From: Flavobacterium tagetis
GTDB lineage: Bacteria > Bacteroidota > Bacteroidia > Flavobacteriales > Flavobacteriaceae
Length of the DNA: 64,000 bases
Assembly: GCF_016735615.1 (NCBI RefSeq)
Contig: NZ_JAERSF010000001.1
Coordinates: 310,001-374,000 of the forward strand
Direction: 5' to 3'
Both the position numbers and the translations under genes were made by a program. Shown here piece after piece: positions 15,822 through 25,239 of this stretch (its first letter is position 1; each line of letters opens with the position of its first letter). Below the pieces are notes generated by a model. The model was not told the DNA's origin. It made no database searches and saw only the letters and a list, made by a program, of their open reading frames with translations.

Positions 15822-16205
15822 TTACTCAGCCGCTTCTTCTAATTCTTCCTCAGATTCCTCATCACCAAAAATTGATTCACTCGAAGAAAAATCCAAAATC
15901 TCCGATCTTGAAGAATACGTTACAATTTCTTTTATTCCTTTCTGCAAAAGCAATTCTGTACTATATTTTCGACTTGTAGCAAAGTGAACATCACCAAGCA
16001 TCAATTTAAAAAAATACTTTCCGCCAGAGCCTTTAAATTTCAAAAATTTCGCAAGATCAATATTCGCTTTAAACTTCTCAATATCTTCTTCGCACTCAAA
16101 CCTCAATTCATAACTTAAACTTGTAAAAATCACTTTCCCCTTTCGAGAAGTAAACGTAAACTTATATTCATCATTAAATCGCTTGCTAATTACAAAAGCA
16201 CCCAT
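15822..16205 (-). CDS. DUF1508/YegP-like protein
   Basis: A 127-residue protein built from two YegP-like motifs: KFTFTSRKGKVIFTSLSYE at about 14-32 and YFFKLMLGDVHFATSRKYS at about 63-81, each followed by a short helix (the second ending LLLQKGIKEIV). This matches the tandem small alpha/beta repeats of DUF1508. The acidic tail (DEESEEELEEAAE) is an addition. Function unknown. The region just upstream of its ATG is a run of 7-base tandem repeats, which is unusual. Confidence 0.7.
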   Translation of the reverse strand: MGAFVISKRFNDEYKFTFTSRKGKVIFTSLSYELRFECEEDIEKFKANIDLAKFLKFKGSGGKYFFKLMLGDVHFATSRKYSTELLLQKGIKEIVTYSSRSEILDFSSSESIFGDEESEEELEEAAE

Positions 16206-16212
16206 TTAGAAA

Positions 16213-16247
16213 TTTTAGATTTTAGATTTTAGATTATTGATTTTAGA
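16213..16247. repeat. 7-bp tandem repeat (TTTTAGA) upstream of the DUF1508 gene
   Basis: Five consecutive heptamers: TTTTAGA three times (16213-16233), TTATTGA, then TTTTAGA (16241-16247). The array starts 8 bases upstream of the ATG of the minus-strand gene at 16205, inside its leader or promoter. Confidence 0.8.
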
Positions 16248-16318
16248 TTTTTAAAATCCTAAGATTCGAGATCTCAATAAATTTACTATGTAAATTCATT
16301 CTTTGCAAGTCTACAAAT

Positions 16319-16348
16319 AAAAAAAGCCTCTTCAAAAGAAGAGGCTTT
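16319..16348 (-). terminator. Terminator of the tRNA operon
   Basis: AAAGCCTCTTC (16323-16333) pairs perfectly with GAAGAGGCTTT (16338-16348). On the minus strand it follows tRNA-Leu by 2 bases and ends in a T-run. Confidence 0.88.
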
Positions 16349-16350
16349 AG

Positions 16351-16436
16351 TACTCAGAGCGGGACTTGAACCCGCACGAACATTGCTGTTCACTGGATTT
16401 TAAGTCCAGCGTGTCTACCAATTTCACCATCCGAGC
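16351..16436 (-). tRNA. tRNA-Leu (anticodon UAA)
   Basis: On the minus strand the sequence starts GCTCGGA and folds as a class II tRNA with a long variable arm. The anticodon stem CTGGA/TCCAG encloses the loop CTTAAAA, giving anticodon TAA. The T arm has GGTTCAAGTCC and the acceptor 3' strand is TCTGAGT with discriminator A. CCA is not encoded. It is the second gene of a two-tRNA transcript. Confidence 0.96.
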
Positions 16437-16451
16437 ATTGTATGGTTTTAG

Positions 16452-16524
16452 AGCGAAAAACGGGGCTCGAACCCGCGACCTCGACCTTGGCAAGGTCGCG
16501 CTCTACCAACTGAGCTATTTTCGC
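16452..16524 (-). tRNA. tRNA-Gly (anticodon GCC)
   Basis: On the minus strand the acceptor GCGAAAA pairs with TTTTCGC and the discriminator is T, as for glycine. The anticodon stem CGACC/GGTCG encloses TTGCCAA, giving GCC. The D arm TAGCTCAGTTGGTAGAGC and T arm GGTTCGAGCCC are normal. CCA is not encoded. It lies 15 bases upstream of tRNA-Leu and shares its promoter and terminator. Confidence 0.97.
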
Positions 16525-16578
16525 ATTTTCAAATTTTATTAAGAACTGCAACACTTGATTTGTTTCGTATTGCGAGTG

Positions 16579-16610
16579 CAAATTTAGGACATTTATTCAA
16601 TTACACAAGC
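16579..16610 (-). promoter_or_regulatory. Promoter of the tRNA-Gly/tRNA-Leu operon
   Basis: On the minus strand TTG (16608-16610) and TAAATTTG (16579-16586) are 21 bases apart, a full consensus match about 55 bases before tRNA-Gly. Confidence 0.65.
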
Positions 16611-16686
16611 GTTTTTTCAAAAAAAAATCGACTTATTTTATAACGTTCTGATAACCTAAAGTTTAAAATTGAAAAATTTTTGAATT

Positions 16687-19293
16687 TTATTTTTTAACCA
16701 ACATTCTTTTGATCTCATTCAGTTTCATCAATGCTTCTACCGGTGTAATTGCATTAATATCGAGATTCAAAATCTCTTCTTTTATCTCTTCCAACAAAGG
16801 ATCATCTAAATTAAAGAAACTCATTTGCATTTCTTCATTTGCCGATTTTATTCCGTTTAAAGCATCACTTGAATGATTCTTTTCTAATTTCTTTAAAAGC
16901 TTTTGCGCTTTCGAAATAACCAATTGAGGCATTCCAGCCATTTTTGCTACGTGAATTCCAAAACTATGTGCGCTTCCTCCTTTTACTAGCTTTCTAACAA
17001 AAAGAACGGTATCCTTTAACTCTTTTACTGCCACATTGAAATTCTGAATTCTCGGCATCGATTCCGTCATTTCATTCAGCTCATGATAATGCGTCGCAAA
17101 AAGCGTTTTAGCTCTTCCTGGGTGTTCGTGCAAGAATTCGGCAATTGCCCAAGCAATCGAGATTCCGTCATAAGTACTTGTTCCTCTTCCAATCTCATCT
17201 AACAACACCAAACTTCTATCTGATAGGTTATTCAAAATAGAAGCCGTTTCATTCATTTCTACCATAAAAGTAGATTCTCCCATCGAAATATTATCTGAAG
17301 CTCCAACTCGAGTAAAAATCTTATCGACAATTCCCATTCTAACGCTATCAGCAGGAACAAAACTTCCCATTTGAGCCAAAAGCACAATTAATGCCGTTTG
17401 TCTTAAAATTGCTGACTTACCCGACATGTTCGGTCCGGTAATCATAATAATCTGCTGCATTTCTCTATCTAAGAAAACATCATTTGCAATATATGGTGTA
17501 CCAACAGGCAATTGTTTTTCAATCACAGGATGTCTTCCGTTTTTGATATCCAATTCGAATGTATCATCGATTTCAGGCTGCACGTATTGGTTTTCAACAG
17601 CCATTTGCGTAAATGAACACAAACAATCCAATTGCGCAACCAAATACGCGTTCATTTGAACTGGTTTAATGTAAGTAGAAATCCACGCTACTAATTGCTC
17701 AAAAAGCTCACTTTCTATTTTATAAATTTTTTCTTCTGCTCCTAAAATTTTGGTTTCGTATTCTTTTAATTCTTCAGTAATATAACGCTCTGCGTTTACC
17801 AAAGTCTGTTTACGAATCCATTCTTCTGGAACTTTATCTTTATGGGTATTTCTAACTTCAATATAATATCCGAAAACATTATTAAAAGAAATTTTCAATG
17901 AAGAAATTCCTGTTCTTTCAGATTCACGTTTTTCAATTCCTTCTAAAAATTCTTTTCCTGAAGTCGAAATCGCACGAAGCTCGTCCAATTCTTCATTTAT
18001 TCCGCTCGCAATAGCATTTCCTTTTGAAATTGCAACAGGCGCATCTTGATTTAAAGTCGTTTTAATTTTTTCGCGAAGCAGATCGCAAGCATGCAAACTG
18101 TCTCCGATTACTTTAACAGCTTCCTGCGGACTTTCTAGCGCAAGAGTTTTAATTGGAATAATGGCATCCAAAGATTCCTTTAAATACACGATTTCACGAG
18201 GAGAAACTTTTCCTGCAGCAATTTTAGAAATTAAACGTTCCAAATCTGAAATCTGTTTAATCTGATATTGAATATTATGCAGAATTTCAGGATTTGACTT
18301 TAAATAAGCCACAACTTCATGACGGCTTTTTACTTTGTTTGCATCTTTTAAAGGCAAAGCCAACCATCTTTTTAACAAACGTCCTCCCATCGGAGAAAGT
18401 GTTTTATCAATAACATCCAAAAGAGTAACTGCATTCGGATTATAGCTGTGATATAATTCTAAATTTCTAATCGTAAAACGATCCATCCAAACATAAGCAT
18501 CTTCAGCAATACGCTGAATTGCAGTGATATGCTGTACACGATTATGCTGCGTTTCTGACAGATAATACAAAATAGCACCAGAAGCAATAATCCCTTCTTT
18601 TAATTCCTCAACACCAAATCCTTTTAAGGAATTCGTCTGGAAATGCTTTGTCAGTGTTTCTAAAGCATAATCTTCTTTATAAATCCAATCTTCCAAGTAA
18701 AAACTATGAAAATCTTCTCCAAAAGCAGTTTTAAAATCATTCTTATTATTTTTTGGAACCAAAACTTCGCTTGGATTAAAGTTCTGCAGTAATTTATCAA
18801 TGTATTCTGCATTTCCCTGAGCGGTCAAAAACTCTCCTGTCGAAACATCTAAAAATGAAATTCCGATATTTTTATTAGCAAAATAAACGGATGCTAAGAA
18901 GTTGTTTGATTTTGATTGCAAAACCTCATCATTTAAAGAAACTCCCGGAGTTACTAGCTCCGTTACACCTCTTTTCACGATTGTTTTAGTCATTTTTGGA
19001 TCTTCCAGCTGATCACAGATCGCTACACGAAGTCCAGCTTTTACCAATTTTGGCAAATAAGTATTTACAGAATGATGCGGAAACCCAGCCAGCGCTGTTT
19101 CGGTATCAGACCCTGCTCCTCTTTTAGTTAAGGTTATCCCTAAAATTTTAGAAGCTCTAATGGCGTCTTCTCCAAAGGTTTCATAAAAATCTCCTACTCT
19201 GAAAAGCAGACATGCATCAGGATATTTAGCCTTGATTTCGTTGTACTGTTTCATTAAAGGTGTTTCCTTCACCACTTTCTCTTTAGCTGCCAA
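16687..19293 (-). CDS. mutS: DNA mismatch repair protein MutS
   Basis: MutS recognises mismatches and small loops and starts methyl-independent mismatch repair. The 868 residues have the mismatch-contacting Phe-x-Glu in [14 protein letters not shown] (about 31-44), the connector and clamp domains, then the ATPase with Walker A GPNMSGKS (about 615-622), the Walker [13 protein letters not shown] stretch and [10 protein letters not shown]. The start is a TTG (19291-19293); no in-frame ATG lies just upstream, and the next ATG (residue 14) would cut into the conserved N-terminus. Confidence 0.96.
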   Translation of the reverse strand: MAAKEKVVKETPLMKQYNEIKAKYPDACLLFRVGDFYETFGEDAIRASKILGITLTKRGAGSDTETALAGFPHHSVNTYLPKLVKAGLRVAICDQLEDPKMTKTIVKRGVTELVTPGVSLNDEVLQSKSNNFLASVYFANKNIGISFLDVSTGEFLTAQGNAEYIDKLLQNFNPSEVLVPKNNKNDFKTAFGEDFHSFYLEDWIYKEDYALETLTKHFQTNSLKGFGVEELKEGIIASGAILYYLSETQHNRVQHITAIQRIAEDAYVWMDRFTIRNLELYHSYNPNAVTLLDVIDKTLSPMGGRLLKRWLALPLKDANKVKSRHEVVAYLKSNPEILHNIQYQIKQISDLERLISKIAAGKVSPREIVYLKESLDAIIPIKTLALESPQEAVKVIGDSLHACDLLREKIKTTLNQDAPVAISKGNAIASGINEELDELRAISTSGKEFLEGIEKRESERTGISSLKISFNNVFGYYIEVRNTHKDKVPEEWIRKQTLVNAERYITEELKEYETKILGAEEKIYKIESELFEQLVAWISTYIKPVQMNAYLVAQLDCLCSFTQMAVENQYVQPEIDDTFELDIKNGRHPVIEKQLPVGTPYIANDVFLDREMQQIIMITGPNMSGKSAILRQTALIVLLAQMGSFVPADSVRMGIVDKIFTRVGASDNISMGESTFMVEMNETASILNNLSDRSLVLLDEIGRGTSTYDGISIAWAIAEFLHEHPGRAKTLFATHYHELNEMTESMPRIQNFNVAVKELKDTVLFVRKLVKGGSAHSFGIHVAKMAGMPQLVISKAQKLLKKLEKNHSSDALNGIKSANEEMQMSFFNLDDPLLEEIKEEILNLDINAITPVEALMKLNEIKRMLVKK

Positions 19294-19415
19294 ATTGTAA
19301 TGTTTTTAAATGAAAAATTAAGACAGCGAATTTATGCTTTTTTAGCCGCATATGAAAAGCTTCAAAAATTAAAATATTTTAAGATATTTTTAGTTACTGA
19401 TTTAAGTTTTTTATA

Positions 19416-19423
19416 TAGCTTTG
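19416..19423 (+). promoter_or_regulatory. -7 box of the DUF1573 gene
   Basis: TAGCTTTG matches TAnnTTTG, 28 bases before the ATG. Confidence 0.55.
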
Positions 19424-19451
19424 TTTATCATTTAAAAAAAGACCCTTAAAG

Positions 19452-19883
19452 ATGAAAAAAATAATTTTATTCGCTATGTTGGCTGTTGCTGGTATCACGG
19501 CTACAAATGCACAAACAACTAAAAAAGCTAAAGCTACTAAAGTTGCTAAAGTTGAAGGAGCAGGAATGCTTTTCGAAACTGAAACTATTGACTACGGAAC
19601 TATCGCTCACAATGCTGATGGAAAACGTGAATTTGTTTTTGTTAACAACGGAACTAAACCATTAATCATTACTAACACTACAGGATCTTGTGGTTGTACT
19701 GTTCCAACTACTCCAAAAGAACCAATCGCTCCAGGAGCTAAAGGTATTATTGGCGTAAAATATGCTACTGACAGAGTTGGTGCTTTTACAAAAACTGTAA
19801 CTGTTACTTCTAACGCAGAAGGACAACCAACAAAAATCCTTACTATTAAAGGTACTGTTTTACCAGATCCAGTAAAAAGCTAA
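19452..19883 (+). CDS. DUF1573 family exported protein
   Basis: A 143-residue protein with a signal peptide (KKIILFAMLAVAGITATNAQ) and one DUF1573 Ig-like (ASPM/MSP-related) domain. Family marks are ETIDYGTIAHNADGKREFVFVNNGTKPLIITNTTGSCGCT and GAKGIIGVKYATD, abbreviated here to the GSCGCT and PGAKGIIGVKY motifs. Bacteroidota carry many such small periplasmic proteins; their function is not established. It is a single-gene transcript between a promoter and a terminator. Confidence 0.9.
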   Translation: MKKIILFAMLAVAGITATNAQTTKKAKATKVAKVEGAGMLFETETIDYGTIAHNADGKREFVFVNNGTKPLIITNTTGSCGCTVPTTPKEPIAPGAKGIIGVKYATDRVGAFTKTVTVTSNAEGQPTKILTIKGTVLPDPVKS

Positions 19884-19906
19884 TCTGAAAAACATTTAAA
19901 ATAATC

Positions 19907-19938
19907 AAAAAGCTTCCTTATCTTTGGAAGCTTTTTTT
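19907..19938 (+). terminator. Terminator after the DUF1573 gene
   Basis: AAAAAGCTTCC (19907-19917) pairs perfectly with GGAAGCTTTTT (19926-19936), with T continuing. Confidence 0.88.
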
Positions 19939-19957
19939 ATTACTAGAATTTAAAACG

Positions 19958-20494
19958 ATGAGAAAACTCGAAAACAGCGAACTAGACCGTAAATCAATTG
20001 AAGATTTTAAAAAATCGGAGAAAACCCCTTTAATATTAGTTTTAGACGATATTCGAAGTCTTCACAATATTGGTTCTGTTTTTAGAACAGCTGATGCGTT
20101 TTTGATTGAAAAGATCATTTTATGCGGTATTACTGCAACTCCACCAAACAAAGAAATTCATAAAACCGCTCTTGGCGCAACTGAAACTGTTGCTTGGGAA
20201 CACCATGAGAATGTTTTGGAAGTGATTGAAAATCTAAAAAAAGAAAATGTGCTCACAATGGCTATTGAGCAAGTTGAAAGTTCTGTATTTCTTCAGGATT
20301 TTAAAATCGAAAAAGGCCAAAAATATGCTTTAGTTTTTGGTAACGAAGTTTATGGTGTATCACAAGAAGCTGTTGCAATCTGTGACGGATGTATTGAAAT
20401 TCCTCAGCTAGGAACAAAACACTCTCTCAATATCTCTGTAAGTGCCGGAATTGTAGTTTGGGATTTATTTCAAAAAATAAACTGGCCTGAATAA
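19958..20494 (+). CDS. TrmH/SpoU family RNA methyltransferase
   Basis: A 178-residue SPOUT enzyme that uses SAM to methylate ribose in tRNA or rRNA. The three family motifs are present: NIGSVFRTADAF (about 37-48), VFGNEVYGVS (about 128-137) and the SAM knot IPQLGTKHSLNISVSAGIVV (about 147-166). It lacks the extra N-terminal substrate-binding domain of RlmB, so it is a minimal form and the target nucleotide is unclear. Confidence 0.93.
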   Translation: MRKLENSELDRKSIEDFKKSEKTPLILVLDDIRSLHNIGSVFRTADAFLIEKIILCGITATPPNKEIHKTALGATETVAWEHHENVLEVIENLKKENVLTMAIEQVESSVFLQDFKIEKGQKYALVFGNEVYGVSQEAVAICDGCIEIPQLGTKHSLNISVSAGIVVWDLFQKINWPE

Positions 20495-20583
20495 AAACAA
20501 ACAGCCTTTTTCTTAAAAAAATGTGATTTTACTATATTTTCAAACCATAAAATGTTAGAAATGTAAATATATTTTTTTATTAT

Positions 20584-20604
20584 TATAAAAGTGATACTTT
20601 TATA
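20584..20604 (+). promoter_or_regulatory. Hairpin directly before the adhesin start codon
   Basis: TATAAAAGT (20584-20592) and ACTTTTATA (20596-20604) form a 9-bp stem with a 3-base loop, ending 2 bases before the ATG at 20607. It could limit ribosome access or mark a regulator site. Confidence 0.4.
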
Positions 20605-20606
20605 AA

Positions 20607-23600
20607 ATGAAAAATAATTACTCTGTAAAAATTTCTTTTTTATTCATTTTACTGCTGTCCGGTTTCATTGGATTTGCACAACAATATACCCCAATTCCTG
20701 ACCCAAATTTCGAACAAGCTTTAATCGATTTAAATATTGATAGTGGCACTATTGACGGTCAGGTATTGACTGCAAATGTTACCAATGTAAAAATATTAGA
20801 AATTCCTGGCAGGAATATTATTGATTTAACAGGAATCGAAGCTTTTACACAATTAGAGTCCTTAAATCTAGGATTAATAGATCCTAATAATCCTTATAGA
20901 AGAAATAAAATCGCTTCTTTAAACCTTTCAAATAATTTAAAACTTAGATATTTAAATTGTGGCTATAACGAACTCACAAACATTGATCTGGCAAAGAATA
21001 CTGCTTTAGAAGTTTTATTTGTAGAGAATAACAAATTAAACAGTTTAGATGTCTCAACAAATGTACTTTTAAAAACGCTCTTTTGTTTCAACAATAGATT
21101 AACCGCTTTAGACATTAGAAATAACACTTCTTTGACAAGTTTAAGTTGTACCGCAAATCAAATAAGTTCTTTGGATTTATCTAAAAATCTCCTCTTAAGA
21201 GATTTAAGTTGCGCTTCGAATAATTTATCAAGTATTGATATTTCTAGAAATATTGATTTAGAATATTTCAATACACTTGCTAATCATTTAACTTCTCTAA
21301 ATGTTACAAGCAACACAAAGCTCTTAGTTCTAAATTGCCGCTACAATCAATTAACAAGTTTAGATGTCTCAACAAATAGCAATTTAATTAACTTTTGGTG
21401 TGATTATAACCAATTGACTTCTTTAAACTTAAAAAACGGACAGAATTCAAGAATTACTGCTATGGATTTTAAAACCAATCCAGCTCTTGCCTGCATTCAA
21501 GTAGACAACGAAAATTATTCTAATGCCAATTGGTTCGCTTATAAAGACAACACTTCCAATTATTCGAACGATTGCAACCGATTCGCAGCTGTTGCCCCAC
21601 CAAAAATAAAAGCCACAGGAGATCAATTATACTGCCCTAAAACTACTATAAATATTGTGGAAGATGTTACTATAACAAATGATCTATCAGATACTGGAAC
21701 TGAGGCAGTTTATATTCAAATTTCTTCAGGATATTCTAGCGGCTTTGACAAACTAGAACTTTCAAATCCTACAGCACATTCAAATATTACCACAAACTGG
21801 GATGCAACTGCTGGGAAACTTACATTATCTAGTCCAACGGGAGCTGATGTTGTATATTCTGATTTTGTTGATGCTATTAAAGATGTTGTCTTTACAAATT
21901 CTTCTGCAACAGCTTCTGGAATCAGGACATTTTCTATAACAATGGGTAAAGCAAATTATTTACCATCTACACAACATTATTACGAATATGTTCCAAGTAT
22001 CGGAATAACATGGACATCTGCGAAAGATGCAGCGGCAACCCGTACCTATTATGGCCTTCAAGGTTATTTAGCCACTATATTGTCGGCTGATGAAGCCAAA
22101 TTAATTGGTGAGCAAGCTTCTGGAACGGGATGGATTGGAGGAAGTGATGCCGAAACAGAAGGTGTCTGGAAATGGGTTACAGGCCCAGAAACTGGAACTA
22201 TTTTTTGGAACGGAAATGCAAATGGCTCGACACCAAATTATGCTTTTTGGAATACAGGCGAACCTAACCAACAAGGTGATGAAGATTATGCTCACATCAC
22301 CCAGCCCGGTGTTGGGATAAGAGGTTCTTGGAACGACTTATCCAATACAGGAGATACCACTGGTAATTATCAGCCAAAAGGATATGTGGTGGAATATGGA
22401 GGAATGCCTGGTGAAGCCCCGCTAGAAATTGCTACCAGTACCAAAATCACAATTCCTGTAGCAACTCCAGCTATTGATCCAACTCCAGTTTGCGATTCAG
22501 GAAGTTTCTCCTTTAATGCAACATCAACTGCTGGAGCAACAATTAGATGGTTTGACGCTCTAGTTGGCGGAAATTTATTAGCAACAGGTCCAACTTATAC
22601 TACCCCAACAATAACGACAACTACAACTTATTATGTTGATGCTGGCTGCGAATCCAACCGTAAATCAGTAAAAGCAAATGTATATGCTACTCCTTCAACT
22701 CCTATTGCAGAACAAGAAACATATACAAATTGTGGTCCAGGAACTTTAACAATTAAAGCCACTTCAAATATTGGAATTATAAACTGGTATACTTCTCCAA
22801 CTGATCAAACAAGTATTTTTCAAGGAACAGCTTTTACCACGCCAACAATTTCATCCAATACTACTTATTATGCTGAAGCATCAAATAATGGATGCGTAAA
22901 TACTACCAGAACTCCTGTAAACATTGTAATTTACACTCCACCAGCGGTTACGGATGAGACTTTGCCTTTATGTCAATTTCAATCCATAACATTAGATGCA
23001 GGAATTACTGGAATGAGCTATTCATGGTCAAATGCTAATGAAACCTCTCAACAAATTACGGTTAGCAAAGGAGGTAAATATACTGTAGTTGTTACAAGTC
23101 CTGAAAACTGTTCGAGTACAAAAACAATTATTGTTGAAGAGCATATGATTCCTCAAATTGCACGTGTGGATGTTGAAGGCACAAGAGCTATTATTTATCC
23201 TGTAAAAGCAGAAGATTATTTTGAGTACTCTGTTGATGGCGTTAATTATCAAAATTCAACTGTTTTTTATGATGTTCCTGGCGGATTACAAACTGCTTAT
23301 GCACGAGAAAAAAGTGGATGTGGTGGAACTACTAAACAATTTGTAGTTCTTGTTTTCCCTGCTTTTTTTACGCCAAACAATGATACTTACAACGATGTAT
23401 GGGAAGTAACGGGAATGGAGAATTACCCTCAGGCCGTAGTCACAATTTTTGATCGTTACGGAAAACTAATAGCACAATTAAGCCGTTTCAAAATGAGCTG
23501 GGATGGCACATTAAATCAAGTTCCTCTTCCTTCATCTGATTATTGGTATGCATTAAAAGTAGACGATTCAATGCCAGTTTTAAGAGGACATTTTACATTA

Positions 23601-23609
23601 AAAAGATAA
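20607..23609 (+). CDS. T9SS-secreted LRR / C-type lectin / Ig-like adhesin
   Basis: A 1000-residue surface or secreted protein. Order: signal peptide (to about 25), internalin-like leucine-rich repeats of about 21 residues (about 80-290; NNLSSIDISRNIDLEYF type), a beta-sandwich linker, a C-type lectin fold (about 461-600) with WKWVTG, a GEPNQQGDEDY Ca/sugar-site motif and WND, two or three Ig-like CHU-type domains (about 625-890), and a gliding-motility-type C-terminal signal from about 920 (FFTPNNDTYNDVW ... ILYIFDRYG-like, here VTIFDRYGKLI). That last part is the T9SS type B sorting domain. It likely binds glycans. A hairpin precedes the ATG. Confidence 0.9.
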   Translation: MKNNYSVKISFLFILLLSGFIGFAQQYTPIPDPNFEQALIDLNIDSGTIDGQVLTANVTNVKILEIPGRNIIDLTGIEAFTQLESLNLGLIDPNNPYRRNKIASLNLSNNLKLRYLNCGYNELTNIDLAKNTALEVLFVENNKLNSLDVSTNVLLKTLFCFNNRLTALDIRNNTSLTSLSCTANQISSLDLSKNLLLRDLSCASNNLSSIDISRNIDLEYFNTLANHLTSLNVTSNTKLLVLNCRYNQLTSLDVSTNSNLINFWCDYNQLTSLNLKNGQNSRITAMDFKTNPALACIQVDNENYSNANWFAYKDNTSNYSNDCNRFAAVAPPKIKATGDQLYCPKTTINIVEDVTITNDLSDTGTEAVYIQISSGYSSGFDKLELSNPTAHSNITTNWDATAGKLTLSSPTGADVVYSDFVDAIKDVVFTNSSATASGIRTFSITMGKANYLPSTQHYYEYVPSIGITWTSAKDAAATRTYYGLQGYLATILSADEAKLIGEQASGTGWIGGSDAETEGVWKWVTGPETGTIFWNGNANGSTPNYAFWNTGEPNQQGDEDYAHITQPGVGIRGSWNDLSNTGDTTGNYQPKGYVVEYGGMPGEAPLEIATSTKITIPVATPAIDPTPVCDSGSFSFNATSTAGATIRWFDALVGGNLLATGPTYTTPTITTTTTYYVDAGCESNRKSVKANVYATPSTPIAEQETYTNCGPGTLTIKATSNIGIINWYTSPTDQTSIFQGTAFTTPTISSNTTYYAEASNNGCVNTTRTPVNIVIYTPPAVTDETLPLCQFQSITLDAGITGMSYSWSNANETSQQITVSKGGKYTVVVTSPENCSSTKTIIVEEHMIPQIARVDVEGTRAIIYPVKAEDYFEYSVDGVNYQNSTVFYDVPGGLQTAYAREKSGCGGTTKQFVVLVFPAFFTPNNDTYNDVWEVTGMENYPQAVVTIFDRYGKLIAQLSRFKMSWDGTLNQVPLPSSDYWYALKVDDSMPVLRGHFTLKR

Positions 23610-23610
23610 T

Positions 23611-23961
23611 ATGAATATAGAAACCATTCGAGAAATCTGTCAAAAACTGACTGGCACAACCGAAGATATAAAATGGGAACACGATCTTGTATTTTCAGTA
23701 GGTTCAAAAATGTATTGCGTAGTTGGACTTGACCAAAATCCAACATCAGCTTCATTTAAAGTTTTGGATGAAGAATTCGAAGAAATGAGCAATAAACCTG
23801 GATTTAAACCTGCGCCTTATGTTGCTAAATACAAATGGGTTTTAATTGATGATATTACGCGAATGAAAAAATCAGAATGGGAAAAATACATTCAGCAGTC
23901 TTATCGCCTTGTTCAGGAAAAACTATCTGCAAAACTTAGAAAACAGCTTGGAATAATATAA
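23611..23961 (+). CDS. MmcQ/YjbR family protein
   Basis: A 116-residue protein of the YjbR double-wing DNA-binding-like family. It shows the family start IREICQKLTGTTEDIKWEHD, the core YCVVGLD and the end KYKWVLIDD and SYRLVQEKL. The gene begins 1 base after the adhesin stop codon, so it may be co-transcribed with it. The molecular role of the family is not known; DNA binding is predicted from fold only. Confidence 0.9.
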   Translation: MNIETIREICQKLTGTTEDIKWEHDLVFSVGSKMYCVVGLDQNPTSASFKVLDEEFEEMSNKPGFKPAPYVAKYKWVLIDDITRMKKSEWEKYIQQSYRLVQEKLSAKLRKQLGII

Positions 23962-23964
23962 AAT

Positions 23965-25101
23965 TTAAGAAGCAGTTTTATTCTTAATTTCATTTAAAAT
24001 ATAAAGATAATCTTCGTGATTTTTTACAAAATCACGGTCAGAAACATCAATAATTAAAACATTCAAATCGGCTTGGGATTTTATGTATTCTAAATAACCG
24101 TTATTGATTTTTTCTAAATACTCAGCTTCAATATTCTGTTCATAAATACGTCCGCGCTTTTTGATATTTTGAAGAAGGCGATCTGTATTTTGGTACAAAT
24201 AAATATACAAATCTGGTTTCGGCATTTCTTTGTAAATAATATCGAACAGATTTCTATACAAACGATATTCATCCTCAGCAAGCGTGATTTTTGCAAAAAT
24301 CAGTGATTTAAAAATATGATAATCTGCAACTATAAAATCTTTAAACAGATCAAACTGCGCCAAATCATCTGCCAATTGTTGATAGCGATCGGCTAAAAAA
24401 GACATTTCTAAAGGAAACGCATATCGATTCTGATCTTTGTAAAACTTTGGTAAAAACGGATTATCTGCAAATCTTTCTAAAACCGTTTTTCCGTTAAAAT
24501 CTTCTGCAATTTTGTGTACTAAAGTCGTTTTTCCTGCTCCGATATTCCCTTCAAAAGCTACATAATTAAAGTGATTTATTGGAATTTCGCTAATCGGACT
24601 TTTCAAATCCTGAACAACCGTACATACACTGTCATCTGGAGTAATCGAGATCAATTCTGAAATTGTTTTCTGCAAAATAGGATGTTTCCAATTCAACTTT
24701 AAATCTTGCATTGGCAACAAAACAAAATTTCTATTCTGCATTAATGGATGCGGAACCTGAAGCTTTTCTGTATCAATTATTTCAGCATCAAAAGCAATCA
24801 AATCAACATCAATAATTCTAGATTGATATCCTTCTTTATTCAAGCGAATTCTTCCCAGTTCTTTTTCGACTTTTAAAATCTGATTGAGTATTTTTTGCGC
24901 AGACGAATAGGTGTGCAAAAGAAGTGCACAATTATAAAAAGCATCACTTTCAAAACCCCATGCAGGTGTTTCATAAAGTTTTGAAACCTGAATGACAGTT
25001 CCCACATTTTGGTGTATTAAATCAATACATTTCTGAATGTTTTCTAGTCTGCTGCCTTGGTTGCTGCCTATCGATAAAACGACTTGATGCTGTAATTTCA
25101 T
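23965..25101 (-). CDS. FolK - deoxynucleoside kinase fusion
   Basis: A 378-residue two-domain enzyme. Residues 1-160 are 6-hydroxymethyl-dihydropterin pyrophosphokinase (FolK) of folate synthesis: SIGSNQGSRLENI, YETPAWGFESDAFYN, LGRIR and SRIIDVDLIAFD. From about 178 a deoxynucleoside kinase follows: FEGNIGAGKTTLVHKI (P-loop), ERFADNPFL, DYHIFKSLIFAK and KRGRIYEQNIEAEYL (lid). The joining of a folate enzyme to nucleotide salvage is known in Flavobacteriia. Both halves keep their motifs, so both are probably active. It is divergent from sppA. Confidence 0.93.
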   Translation of the reverse strand: MKLQHQVVLSIGSNQGSRLENIQKCIDLIHQNVGTVIQVSKLYETPAWGFESDAFYNCALLLHTYSSAQKILNQILKVEKELGRIRLNKEGYQSRIIDVDLIAFDAEIIDTEKLQVPHPLMQNRNFVLLPMQDLKLNWKHPILQKTISELISITPDDSVCTVVQDLKSPISEIPINHFNYVAFEGNIGAGKTTLVHKIAEDFNGKTVLERFADNPFLPKFYKDQNRYAFPLEMSFLADRYQQLADDLAQFDLFKDFIVADYHIFKSLIFAKITLAEDEYRLYRNLFDIIYKEMPKPDLYIYLYQNTDRLLQNIKKRGRIYEQNIEAEYLEKINNGYLEYIKSQADLNVLIIDVSDRDFVKNHEDYLYILNEIKNKTAS

Positions 25102-25142
25102 AATTAATGCAAATTAACTAAAACTATTTTAGAATTAACCAA

Positions 25143-25150
25143 TATATTTG
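25143..25150 (+). promoter_or_regulatory. -7 box of sppA
   Basis: TATATTTG lies about 90 bases upstream of the sppA ATG, just past the divergent folK start. Confidence 0.45.
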
Positions 25151-25239
25151 TGAAACGACGTCTCAAATCCAATCATAAATTTAGAAGTCTAATTTGTAAC
25201 AATTTGCCCTTTTTCGCTACTTATTAAAAAAATATACAT

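Noticed and set aside
16439..16451. Third tRNA between tRNA-Leu and tRNA-Gly
   Set aside because: Only 15 bases separate the two tRNAs; no room for another gene.
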